NCBI RefSeq assembly: GCF_036884655.1
Contig: NC_088347.1
Location: 11,232,501-11,296,500 of the forward strand
Reading direction: 5' to 3'
Length of the DNA stretch: 64,000 bases
From: Musa acuminata AAA Group
Taxonomy: Eukaryota > Streptophyta > Magnoliopsida > Zingiberales > Musaceae
The notes under the pieces are model-generated. The model was not told the DNA's origin. It ran no database searches and saw only the letters and a program-made list of their open reading frames with translations. Shown piece after piece: positions 53,535-64,000 of the stretch (the stretch's first letter is position 1; each line of letters opens with the position of its first letter). A program made the translations under genes and the position numbers.

Positions 53535-54483
53535 CTACAAGAAAGAATGATCTTTAGGTACCCATTTGCTTTTGGGTGCCTCAAAAATAGAGCTACATTG
53601 TTTATCATGTTGTGTAAAATTTATCATGGTTCCTTTAGGAACCCAAATTAATTTGTTTGGACTAATTTTCTTGAATGGACAATAATACGTTTTGTGTCCA
53701 AGTTTGCAACAAAAGTTGCATTTGCTTTGGTGTCGAACATGTAAGATGGGGCCTTTTATGAAGGTTGTTGGATTCACAAATCTGATTCCACTTCTTTTGG
53801 GAACGTGACCCTTGTTTACAAGGATCATGTTCAAAGACTTGCTACCAACCTCGAATTTCTTCAAGGTATCCTTAAGTATCAAGTTTTCCTTTTGGAGAGT
53901 TTCTAGATCATGGCATTTTATGCATGAACCTAAACTATCATGATGTTCAGTCTTTAACTTATCAAAATTACAAGTAAGACTATCATGCTCCTTTTTTAGC
54001 AATTTGTGTTTTCTACTAATAATCTTGCATTCATCAAATAAGTCATGGATGGCATTTAATAATTCATCAAATGATAAATCTGCATCTATTAAATTCATTA
54101 CATCTTCTCCGATGGCCATTAAGGCGTAATGAGCAACTTGCTCGGTGTTGGACTCCTCTTCTTCGGACGCGCTCGAGTCATCCCATGTTGCTTTGAGCGC
54201 TTTCTTCTTTGATGTTCTCTTTTTGACTTGGGGACAATCACTCTTGTAGTGTCCCGGCTTCTTTCACTCATAGCAAATAACTTGCTCCTTCTTGGGTTCA
54301 AGTTTATTTTTTATGTCATTCTTAAACTTGTTTCTTTTAATAAATTTTCTTGTTAGAAGTGCCAAGCCATCGTCATAGTCCTCATCACTTGAGTTTTCTC
54401 TCGAGTGGTCTTCTAAAGTTCTAAGTGCCATATCCTTCCAGTTCTTTGGAAGCATGTCTTCTTGCTCTTTATGAGCTTTGCAA
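53535..54483 (-). pseudogene. Host Sirevirus gag C-terminal half
   Basis: 54515-54264 encodes KAHKEQEDMLPKNWKDMALR, the acidic SSDEDYDDGLALL and the first knuckle region (EQVICYE, whose first residues precede a Cys-to-stop change near 54264). A shifted frame covers 54301-54119. 54119-53535 encodes MAIGEDVMNLIDADLSFDEL, KCHDLETLQKENLILKDTLK and the second knuckle CNFCCKLGHKTYYC. It ends KSKWVPKDHSFL followed by TAG. It is collinear with 33770-34724. The solo LTR at 54484 interrupts it. Confidence 0.86.
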
Positions 54484-56229
54484 TGTTGAATCTTGAATTT
54501 TGATGATGAAATCAATTGTCATTTGTTATCTAATCCATATGTTGAGATAAGTGTGCAGGACTAACTACGATAAAAGTAAGACATGCAGCAGGAGTTGCGC
54601 CGGACTCAAGACAATGATCACGTTGGGAGTTCGAGAGTTCGACGGAAGTTCGGACAGTCGTCGGAGGTCCTGCAGGAACAAATCCGAGAAGTCCATGAGC
54701 TTGCCAAAGAAGCTTGTCGGAACGCACCAAGTGGATCGTCGCAAGTCCAGGAGTTTGCCGGAAGTCCGTAGGAGCATCACCGAGGGTTCATCGGATGATC
54801 GACAGAAGTTCACCGGAAGCTCGCCGGAAGAAGCGATTGACGCACCGGAGCAAGTTGCAGTAAATGTCTTAGAAAATATCATAGTTAGCATAATGATTAA
54901 GTTGGAAATGAGAGGTGATCCCATTAACTTAATTATGGGGCAATTTGGCCCCTGAAAAACCCAAATTGGACCGAATGGATCAACCCATTCGGACCCTAAT
55001 TTCTGCCAAGTGGTTGAACCGCCCAAGGCAGGAGGTTGCACCGCCTGGGCTCAATCTTCGAACGAGACAGGGAGGTTCAACCGCTCCAGCCAGGCGGTGG
55101 CACCGCTTGGGCTCAATCTCCGAGCGAGACTGGGCGGTGCAACCTCCCTTGATATGAGGTGGCACCGCCTGGGCTCGGTCTCTTAGCACTGGCTGAACGG
55201 TGTAACCGCCTCAGTCAGGAGGTTGCACCGCCTGAGCTCGGTCTTCGAGCTCTGGCAGGAGGTGCAACCGCCCTTGACAGGAGGTGGCACCGCCTAGAGG
55301 CTCAGTCTTCGAGCTCTGCCAGGCGGTGCAACCGCCTGATCCCGGAATTCCGGGAATTAACAGTTTTGAGCACCAAATTTGAACTGGGTTGGGGCCTATA
55401 AATACCCCACCCATTCAGCACTTAAAGGGCACAGAATACACACCGAAATCTTGATCTTGGTCTATGATTTTTAGAGCTCAAAGTTGTTGTAAAGGCCAAA
55501 AGTCCTTCTCCCTCTTTTCTTCCAAGTTCTGAGCTGTAAAGAGAGGAGAGAAAATTCTGTAAGGGTTGTCTCCTAAGCCCGTCAAAAGGAGTGAAACTGT
55601 AAAAGGGTTGTTGGCCTTCGCCTATTGAAGGAAGGCCTCTAGTTGACGTCGGTGACCTCGTCGGTGGAGGAAGCCAAAAGTGGAGCAGGTCAAGATTGAC
55701 CGAACCACTCTAAATCTCGGTTTGCATTTACTTTGAGCATTTTATCTTTACTACAAACCTCCTCTAAAGCTTACTGCTTTCTGCACATATACGATCGGGT
55801 TTCAAGCTTTCCACTTTCCGAATCAGCGTTTAGACGTAAATCTGTTTTTTTGTACGATCATCATATTTCAGTTTGCGTTTACGTTTTGATTTCTATCTTA
55901 ACTACAAACTGCCTTAATATCCTTGCTTAAGCTACATCTCGCCTAATCAAGTGATTTACGAATCATCATTTAGACATAAATCAGTTTCTTCGTACGAACG
56001 TCATATTTCAGTTTGCGCTCATATTCTGGTTTTCATCATAACTATAAACTGCCTTCATAGATTGACTTTAACGTCATCTCGCTTGATCTTAAGTTAAAGT
56101 AATCTTAGAATCGGCTTTCACACCGAAATCGTTTTTATCGTTCGAATGTTTTTATCATCGAAAGATTTTCGCTGCACTAATTCACCCCCCCCCCCCCCCC
56201 CCCCCCTCTTAGTGCTCTTGATCCTAACA
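54484..56229 (+). repeat. Solo Sirevirus LTR, inserted in host gag
   Basis: tgttgaatcttgaattttgatg to gatcctaaca, 1746 bp, flanked by a perfect duplication tgcaa (54479-54483 and 56230-56234). It contains the CGGAAGT-rich part, GGTGCAACC cluster (55010-55360), palindrome (about 55340-55355), TATA box (55397-55404) and a 22-C run (56185-56206). No internal region is attached, so it is the product of LTR-LTR recombination or related loss. It is shorter than the 2.4-kb LTRs because part of the 5' region and the 18-bp array are missing. Confidence 0.9.
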
Positions 56230-56338
56230 TGCAAGTCATCTCGTAGGTCATTAATGACCCGATTAGTTCTTCAAGAGGGAAGTTGTTTAGATCTTTCGCT
56301 TCTTGAATAGCAGTGACTTTAGGTTCCCAACTCTTAGG
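56230..56338 (-). pseudogene. Host Sirevirus gag core fragment
   Basis: After the duplicated tgcaa the minus strand reads PKSWEPKVTAIQEAKDLNNF and PLEELIGSLMTYEMTC, exactly the part of gag preceding KAHKEQ at 54483. It ends where the next Angela-like LTR starts (56339), so the rest of gag and the 5' LTR of the host lie outside the window. Confidence 0.88.
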
Positions 56339-57833
56339 TGTCGGGAAAATCATGGGGGGCGACATCACATGCGCAGCGGAAGAACAAGAAAACAAAATCC
56401 CCGATTCCCAAAAAGATGTTCGTCGTCATGCGAAGATTAGTGCGCAAAATCCGTGAAACTCAAAACTGCGTATAGAGTAGATTGTGTTACCTAGGGAGAT
56501 CGTATGTCCCTGTTTCCTTGCCGATCCTTAGGAGAGGGTGAAGGTGGTCAAGCGTTGTCCTCTCTAGCGGTGATCCACACAGTAGGGTTGTGATGACACT
56601 CCTCAAAACTCCAAGCCTGCTCTGAGGTGGAGAGGGAGAGGAAAATAGGAAAGGCAAGCAAAGGCTCTAGCCTATGAGGCTCTGAATCCCTCCTATTTAT
56701 AGAGATCCCCTGTCAAACCCTAATGGGTCCTCCCCTAGTGGGTATTGGATCTGCATCTAATAAGACAAGGGCTCCGTCGGATATCTCATATCTGAACCTC
56801 TACTCATCGCAATGCCTACCATATGTATGTGACGCCCTAGGCCCAATATCGAGCTGGCCGTGAGTCATACCTATCAGAACTCCTTCTAACTCAGTGAATT
56901 ATTATCTCTGTAATAATTCACTCGACTCATCGACTACGGACGTACTTGGCCACTACGCCGTAGTCCCCAGATGATACAGGGGAATCCAATCCATTAGACC
57001 TATCTGTCCTCAGTTACCGTGTACCTATAGTCCCTCTTCCATCTAATATCCCAAAGACTGTATATCTTGCATGGTGTTGTCAGAACCATACGGTTTCTAC
57101 TCGAGTCTCACTCTAATCAGATTCTCTTGGAGAACACTTTCTCTCTCAACCCGAATGACCCTGGCCAGGGAATTGTCTGAGCAAGAACACATGGGATATT
57201 CCTCTCATGACGCCGAGAGTGGATGATCCTCTATCGACACTCAATAGCCCTCGTAAGGTCGACTACCACTCCCAATGACCAGCTGTACTAGTTCTAGGAC
57301 AGCCAAACCTATAAGTCTGGTATCAAAGAGTGGAGCACTTATACAGGACATCCTTGGTTTCTCTAGTCTAAGGACCAGATATACCACCAGGACTACGGAA
57401 TCGCTATTTGACAATAAGGCATCATCAACCATCCAGCATTCCGTAAGCGGATCAATCAGTGAACTCATTCTCCAATAAGCACCTGTACTATATCCCTAGT
57501 GTCCCTACACGAGCAGCTACGAGACCAGCTGCATCCATCATATGGACGGGTATACAGCACACTATTCTGTCCGGTTATCACGATGTCCCTCTCGAGTAAC
57601 CTATGACCATGATTATTTAGGATATGTGTTTAAAGGTGAATCGATCTCATTATCGTGATCTTATCACGATCCGATTCCCATTGCACAAATCCAAGGACAT
57701 CACAATATATATATGCATTTATACAATAGTTATAAAGTGATATACGCCAAAATATAATAAGCAAAAAGATTCTGTATCAAGTCACACGTGCCATCACTCA
57801 CGTGATTGGCTTGCTGGGCACCTATGACTAGCA
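56339..57833 (-). repeat. Angela-like LTR of B4
   Basis: 1495 bp, tgtcgggaaaatcatgg to actagca, TATA box at 56694-56701. It carries more substitutions than the composite LTRs. Next to it, 57834-57843 (atctcccact) is the polypurine tract complement. Confidence 0.9.
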
Positions 57834-59388
57834 ATCTCCCACTTGACCTAAAGCCAATCACCTATGTGTCTGATCCCCATCAGACCCCTGTGACGCTCAA
57901 AGACAATCTGAGACAACGGCTTTGTCAATGAATCTGCAATGTTATCTTCGGATGGAACTCTTTCCACTGCTACATCTCCTCGGGTTACGATCTCTCTGAT
58001 AAGCTGGAACCTCCTCAGAACCCTTCTGATGAGACCCGGGTTCCCTTATTTGAGTAATCGCCCCATAGTTGTCGCAATATAAGGAAGTCGACTTCTCGCT
58101 ATCCGGAACGACTCACAAATCTGTGATGAACTTCTTCACCCAGACTCCCTCCTTTGCTGCATCTGATGCAACAATGTACTCCATCTCTGTGGTCGAGTCA
58201 GCAGTAGTATCTTGCTTGGAATTCTTCTAGCACACTGCTCCTCCATTCAAGGTGTACACATACCCTGAATTCGACTTGCTATCATCGACATCAAACTGAA
58301 AACTTGAGTCTGTGTAGCCTTTAACCTTAAGGCTATTACCTCCATATACTATTAAAAGATCCTTAGTCCTTCTCAAGTACTTAAGGATACACTTTACTGC
58401 TTTCCAGTGCTCCAAGCCTGGATCCGCCCGATACCTGCTCGTGACACTCAGAGCATGCACTATATCAGGCCTAGTACATAGCATGGTATACATGATAGAC
58501 CCTATTGTTGAGGCATAAGGTATCATATTCATGTTCGCCCTTTCTTTTGGAGTCTTTGGAGACATACTCGTAGAAAGCGATATCTCATGTCTCATCGGTA
58601 TGAGACCTTTCTTGGAATTTTCCATGCCACATCTTTTGACAATGGTTCTTAACGAAGTCATAAGATCTGATTGCCTTATCAAATCTTATGTTCCAACTTC
58701 GGGAAGCTTGCTTTAGTCCATAAATGGATCTAAGCAACCTACACACCTTATCTGGGCAGTTCTTGGACACGAATCCCTCAGGTTGCATCATATACACCTC
58801 CTCCTCGAGGTTCCCATTGAGGAATGCAGTTTTCACATCCATCTGCCAGATCTCATAATCATAGTGTGCTGCAATTGCCAATAGAATTCTGATGGATTTC
58901 AGCATTGCTATAGGTGAGAAGGTTTCATCGTAGTCAACACCTTGCCTTTAATGATACCCCTTAGCCACTAGCCTTGCTTTATAGGTCTCCACCTTTCCAT
59001 CTACTCCGATCTTTTTCTTAAAAATCCACTTGCAACCGATGGGTACAATATCTTCGGGCGCATCAACTAGGTTCCAAACCTTATTGGAGTACATAGAATC
59101 CATCTCAGAATTCTTGGCTTCTTGCCACTTCCTGGAGTCTATACTCATAATAGCCTCCTCGTAGGTCTGAGGATCAATATCCTGAACATCCTCTCCTCTA
59201 ATATGTCCCACATATCCTTCAGGAGGATGAGATACTCTATCATACCTGCGTAAAGTTGAAACTTGTGTATTAGGTACCTGAACAGACTCGGGCTGTAAAG
59301 TGGTGCTTGAGCTTGGTTCTCCAACCTCGCTCAACTCTATTATTCTCCCACTGTCTCCGCCAAGAATGTGTTTCTTCTCAAGGAACAC
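57834..59388 (-). pseudogene. Angela-like RT-RNase H (B4), RT active site deleted
   Basis: 59388-58948 encodes MFLEKKHILGGDSGRIIELS, the linker and [11 protein letters not shown]. 58905-58650 has [20 protein letters not shown] and QASRSWNIRFDKAIRSYDF. Then a deletion of about 240 nt (near 58650) removes the Y-V-D-D region. RNase H (58682-58227) retains the linker missing in other copies (KKGLIPMRHEISLSTSMSPK, TPKERANMNMIPY), then DIVHALSVTSRYRADPGLEH, with further stops to 57834. The 8-nt RNase H deletion is present (near 58023). Confidence 0.85.
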
Positions 59389-60255
59389 TACTCTCTTAGC
59401 TACAAAGACCTTTTAGTCCTCGAGATGATAGAAATAATACCCACAAGTTTCTTTGGGGTATCCCACAAATTTGCATCGCTATGTCCTTGATTCTAACTTA
59501 TCGGGGTTGTGTCTTTTAACGTGGGTAGGGCAGCCCCAAATTTTAACAACCTTAAGATCAGGCTTCTTCCCTTTCCATTTCTCATATGGTGTAGACACTG
59601 CCGACTTAGTTGGAACCCTGTTCAGAAGGTAAGCTGTGATCTCTACGGCATATCCCTAGAATAAGATAGGTAGGTCAGCGAAACTCATCATGGACCATAC
59701 CATATCTAATAGCATACGATTTCTCCTTTCAGAGACACCTTTGAGCTGAGGTGCATAAGGAGGTGTTCATTAGGATAATATCCCTTGGTCCTTGAGGAAC
59801 TGAGTAAACTCTGTACTTAAGTACTCACCTCCTCGATCTGATCGAAGAGTTTTGAAACTTTTTCCAGTCTGGTTCTCTACCTCATTCTTACACTCTCTGA
59901 ATTTCTCAAAAGCCTCGGACTTGTACTTCATTAAGTACACATATCCATACCTTGAGAAATCATCAGTAAATGTAATGAAGTAGGAGTAACCTCCAATGGC
60001 ATGAGTTGACATGGGTCCACATACATCACTATGTATGAGTTCCAACAACTTAGTGACTCTCTCTCCAGTTCCACTAAATGGAGAGTTGGTCAGTTTTCCA
60101 CGACTGCAAGGCTCACAAGTTGCATATGACACATAGTCGAATGGATCTAGATATCCATCATTTAGCAACTTTTGAATCCTTCTATCATGGATATGACCTA
60201 GCCTACAATGCCATAGGTATGCACTGTTCACCTCATCTCGTTTCCTCTTAGACAC
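59389..60255 (-). pseudogene. Angela-like integrase (B4)
   Basis: 60255-59770 encodes [33 protein letters not shown] (zinc region), [27 protein letters not shown] and [15 protein letters not shown] stop follows after LKDQGILS, and the rest to 59389 ([14 protein letters not shown] region and IWGCPTHVK) has several stops. Confidence 0.85.
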
Positions 60256-61244
60256 CTACATTCATGATATATGGAGTAGTGTCTTGCATAAACAAACCTT
60301 TATGCAATATTCCTCTCGTCAATCTCCCCTCGGCATTGCTAGAATTTACAATAAATTGTAGATGTGATAAGCAATACTAGTATCCAATACCAATGCACTA
60401 TCACAAAAATCTACCAATTGGAGATTGATCATGAATGTACCTGAAGCTTCTCCAAGCTTCTATTTCGCACTTTCTGAAAGGTACTCTTTGTAGTTCCTCT
60501 TATAGTCCCCATCTTTACCCCAGTGGAAGCACTAGCCTTTGTCCTTTGCTGGGTCTTTCTTAGCAACCTTTGCTTTACGTGGTTTGCCCTTGCCCTTTTC
60601 CTTCTTAAGGGACCTTTCTGCTTTCCTTTTCTTTCTGGTCTCACCATTGTAGAGAACTGGCTTCTCTTTCTTAATAGTACTCTCTGCCTCCCCCGACATA
60701 TTGAGGAGCCCTGGGAGAGTCACCTCAAGCTTGTTCATATTAAAATTCATTATGAACTGTGAAAAGGAATCTGGTAGGGACTGAAGCATAATGTCCACAC
60801 ATAAGTTATCCTCTAGGACCATTCCTAGACCTGTGAGTTTCTCTATCTACTCAATCATCTTTAGGACATGGTTCTGAACCGGTGTCCCCTTAGTCATCCT
60901 AGCGCGGAAGAGGCTCTTGGATATCTCATATCGCTGAGTCCTTCCCTGTTCTTCAAACAATTTACGGACATGTAGGAGAATAGATCTGGCATCCATCTTT
61001 TCATGTTGTCTCTATAACTCAAGAGTCATAGAGCCCAACATATAGCACTGAGCAAGAGTGGAGTCATCAATGTACTTCACATAGCGAGCGATCTCATCCT
61101 CATTTGCCCCTTCTTCGGGCGTAGGCATCACTGTATCAAGGACGTGCACGATTTTCTCTGCTGTGAGAACAATTCTCAAGTTACAGAACCAATCCATATA
61201 ATTTGGACATCAAGTATGCCACATAAGGGATTTGAAAGCGACAT
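60256..61244 (-). pseudogene. Angela-like gag and protease remnant (B4)
   Basis: ATG at 61244 (MSLSNPLCGILDV). A 16-nt loss near 61209 removes NRLTGP and shifts the frame. 61197-61012 continues gag, and 60822-60532 encodes [20 protein letters not shown], the [15 protein letters not shown] basic tract and [10 protein letters not shown], with a stop at the zinc knuckle. The protease region 60260-60430 is strongly altered (shorter, with a divergent 'attgctagaatttacaataaattg' stretch), so its active site is not recognisable. Confidence 0.8.
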
Positions 61245-62570
61245 TTTCTGAAAATAAAGATGCAGCAGAAATGAATAACATGCAGATTTTGTAAGAAATA
61301 AACTAACAAGATATGGACTTCTATCTTAATATGCTCCCACTATTTTACTAACGAGTCACGCAACACCCTCAGCATGTGAAACGAAAGTCTCCGGCAAACT
61401 TCTAGTGGGGATCAGAATCCAATCAGCGTCTTAGTGTAACCTCGAGGGACTCGACCAATCACACTAAGCCTAAAAGGTAGGCAACTCTTGCCGATCACAA
61501 CTCCTTGTGATTCCTGTCCTATTCGGCCTCCGAATCACCATGGCCTCGAGGGACTCGACCAACCATGATGCTTGATTAAGTCAACACCTTCGTTACAAGA
61601 TGAGTCTGATTTGATGATATACCCTCGAGGGACTCGACCAAGCATACCATGCCCTCAGGTCACCGGTGACATCTCTATGTCGTAAGCAAGATAGCGAATC
61701 ACAATATAGGAAAGTCTCGAGGGACTCGACCAACTCAACCTACACCGGGAATCGGTTCATACTCATAATGATGGAAGGCCACGTGGGTCAATTTAATTAC
61801 CTCACGTTTACTGACTTCATATTATCGAGAGATGTTTCTATGATTTGGTCTCCTAATATGACATGTCACACATATACATATTTAGTATATATCTACATCG
61901 CATGTAAATATATATACATATCTAGTATGTGTATAAGAAATCACACTAGATGATTATGGACCACAACCTAGTATGTGTGCAACGGTGCATCTCTATGCCC
62001 TGTGATCGTCCATCTCGTCCTCGTCGGTTCTGTCGACATCTTGATGCATCTTTATGCACCACGATCGTCCATCTCGTGGGTCTCGCTATCGCATCCACGC
62101 TCCCGCTGCGCCTCCTCATGTGATTACAACTTAATCATAGGCACGCAGGCCCGACAATAAATGAGAAATATAATGGAGGCTCGCAGACCTCAATAATAAT
62201 AATCACAAATACACACATCACACGGTCCATGATCATCCGTCCACACATCATACATCACATGTATAAATAATCATCATCATGTAGGACTACTAGATAGTAA
62301 TAAAAATAATAATCAACTAAACCTTTTAATTAATTAATATTTTATGAAATCAGGGACATGTAGGGAATTTCTGAATTTATAGGGGTATTTTCGTAATTTG
62401 GACAAAAGACAGAAACTAGAATTTCTCAAATTCCGAGGGGCAAAACTGTCTTTTGCCCAGAAAACCCTAATGACCTACTATCCTTTGCTGCTGCCGTCGC
62501 CGACGCCACCCTGCTGGCGGCGGCCTGTGCGGTGAGGGGCGGGGCGCTGCCCTCGCCTACGGGCGGCACG
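61245..62570 (-). other. Angela-like leader (B4), truncated in the GC block
   Basis: Hairpin array at 61430-61743, AT-rich part, and only about 100 nt of the GC block (62465-62570). The primer site and 5' LTR are replaced by an LTR piece in opposite orientation, joined at the shared hexamer ggcacg (62565-62570). Confidence 0.78.
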
Positions 62571-63509
62571 TGTGACTTGATACAGAATCTTTTTGCTTAT
62601 TATATTTTGGCATATATCAATTTATAACTATTGCATAAATGCATATATATATTGTGATGTCCTTGGATTTGTGCAATGGGAATCGGATCGTGATGAGATC
62701 ACGATAATGAGATCGATTCATCTTTAAACACATATTCTAAATAATCCTGGTCATAGGTTACTCGAGAGGGACATCGTGATAACCGGACAAACTGGTGTGT
62801 TGTATACCAGTCCATATGATGGATGTAGCTAGTCTCATAGCTGCTCGTGTAGGGACACTAGGGATACAGTACAGGTGCTCATTAGAGAATGAGTTCACTG
62901 ATTGATCTGCTTACGGAATGCTGGATGGTTGATGATGCCTTATTGTCAGACAGCGATTCCGTAGTCCTAGTGGTATATCTGGTCCTTAGACATGAGACAC
63001 CAAGGATGTCCGGCATGAGTGCTCCACTATTTGATACTAGACTTATAGGTTTGGTTGTCCCATATCTAGTACAGTTGGTCATTGGGAGTGGTAGTCGACC
63101 TTACAAGGGCTATTGAGTGTCGATAGAGGATCATCTACTCTCGGCGTCATGAGAGGAATATCACATGTGTTCTTGCTCAAACAATTCCCTGGCCAGGGTC
63201 ATTCGGGTTGAGTGAGAAAGAGTTCTCCAAGAGAATCCGATTAGAGCGAGACTCGAGTATAAACCGTATAGGTCTGACAACACCATGCTCGATATACGGT
63301 CTTTGGGATATTAGATGGATGAGGGACTATAGGTACACGGTAACTGAGGACAGACATGTCCAATGGATTGGATTCCCCTGTATCGTCTGGGGACTATGGC
63401 GTAGTGGCCTAGTAGATTCGTAGTTGATGAGTCGAGTGAATTATTACAGAGATAATAATTCACTGAGTTAGAAGGAGTTCTGACAGGTATGACTCACGAC
63501 CAACTCTAT
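62567..63509 (+). repeat. Angela-like LTR fragment, plus strand
   Basis: Matches 17449-18375 of the LTR, from gcacgtgtgacttgatacag to gtatgactcacg, so the first about 38 nt and the last third (including the TATA box) are missing. It ends at a LINE. Confidence 0.88.
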
Positions 63510-64000
63510 GCCGTGAGTTCAATTTTGCAGAAAGGAACTAATGTCATTGCAACATGAGCTGCAACTTCAGCCAAATGATGAGAATATTATTTACAAAGAG
63601 ACAGAAGCCAGAAATAACTTCATGCAAGCCTTAAAACAGGAGGAAAGTTTTGCAAAATAGAAATCTCGATAACATTGGCTTACACTAGGGGATTCCAAAA
63701 CTAAATTTTTCTATGCTTCAATTGCTACCCGAAGGGCTGTTAACCGTATCAGCAAATGCAGAGACAAAGATGATAATCTTATTGAGAACTCATATGAGGT
63801 TAAAGCACACGCAGAGCAATTTTATTGTTCCTTACTCAATCAAGCTAGGAAACCTAATAACATTCATGTGGAGTCGACTAGAAAACTTGATTCGGAAGCT
63901 ATTTCAATCCTCAATGCCCCAATTACAGATGACGAAATTATATGTGTTGTCTTTATGTCACCAAAGCACAAAAGCCCAGATCCAGATGGATTTCCAACTG
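63510..64000 (+). pseudogene. LINE ORF2 fragment (5'-truncated), runs off right edge
   Basis: Matches 13203-13690 of the full-length LINE: LMSLQHELQLQPNDENI, a TAG near 63658 in place of the glutamine codon at 13349, then the NAPITDDEI region and KSPDPDGFPT at the window edge (the RT start, with one Gly changed to Asp). It begins abruptly after LTR sequence, as in a 5'-truncated insertion or a recombination junction. Confidence 0.88.

Larger units (their letters stand above)
56339..62570 (-). mobile_element. Angela-like copy B4, minus strand, degenerate
   Basis: From right to left: leader (62570-61245), gag, protease remnant, integrase, RT with a central deletion, RNase H, polypurine tract, 3' LTR (56339-57833). 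It is more diverged than the copies inside the composite. The expected left target duplication would be ttagg (56334-56338); its partner is not visible because the right end is rearranged at 62570. Confidence 0.85.

Overview
The window is plant nuclear DNA made entirely of transposable elements; I see no host gene, tRNA, rRNA or CRISPR array. The LTR lineages (Sirevirus-like and Angela/BARE-like Copia), the L1-clade LINEs with a DUF4283-type ORF1, and the TATA boxes and initiator-tRNA primer sites in the LTRs point to a large angiosperm genome. Co-abundance of Sirevirus and Angela Copia suggests a monocot, possibly Musaceae, but the species is inference only.

Layout. 1-1355: 3' end of a LINE. 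1356-6985: minus-strand Sirevirus remnant (gag without pol, one LTR). 6986-10136: two inverted copies of a short-LTR element (family C), with a Sirevirus gag scrap and a truncated Sirevirus LTR between them. 10137-10457: LINE 3' scrap. 10458-56338: a degenerate minus-strand 'host' Sirevirus, read right to left, cut by three insertions: a full-length 5.6-kb LINE (10585-16149, 14-bp target duplication), a 34-kb Angela-like composite (17411-51363, perfect 5-bp duplication aatat, in the reverse transcriptase catalytic motif), and a solo Sirevirus LTR (54484-56229, duplication tgcaa, in gag). The composite itself holds a young 9.5-kb Sirevirus (30687-40193, duplication gttat/gctat) that has gag and a second unrelated ORF but no pol. 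56339-63509: a fourth Angela-like copy, minus strand, rearranged. 63510-64000: another LINE fragment running off the window.

The Angela-like composite is the most unusual object. It has direct-repeat outer LTRs and a perfect target duplication, as for a single integration, yet inside it switches strand twice and contains parts of at least four element copies, extra LTRs, foldbacks and shuffled pol fragments. Some breakpoints occur at two places, and all copies long enough to judge share an RNase H frameshift. This fits template switching during reverse transcription and amplification of a defective, trans-mobilised subfamily.

The long Angela-like leader carries four hairpins that share one 19-nt core while each has its own self-complementary stem. 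This array is present in all four leader copies and is my best candidate for an undescribed functional RNA or DNA element. No protein-coding element here looks fully autonomous: every pol is interrupted, truncated or absent.
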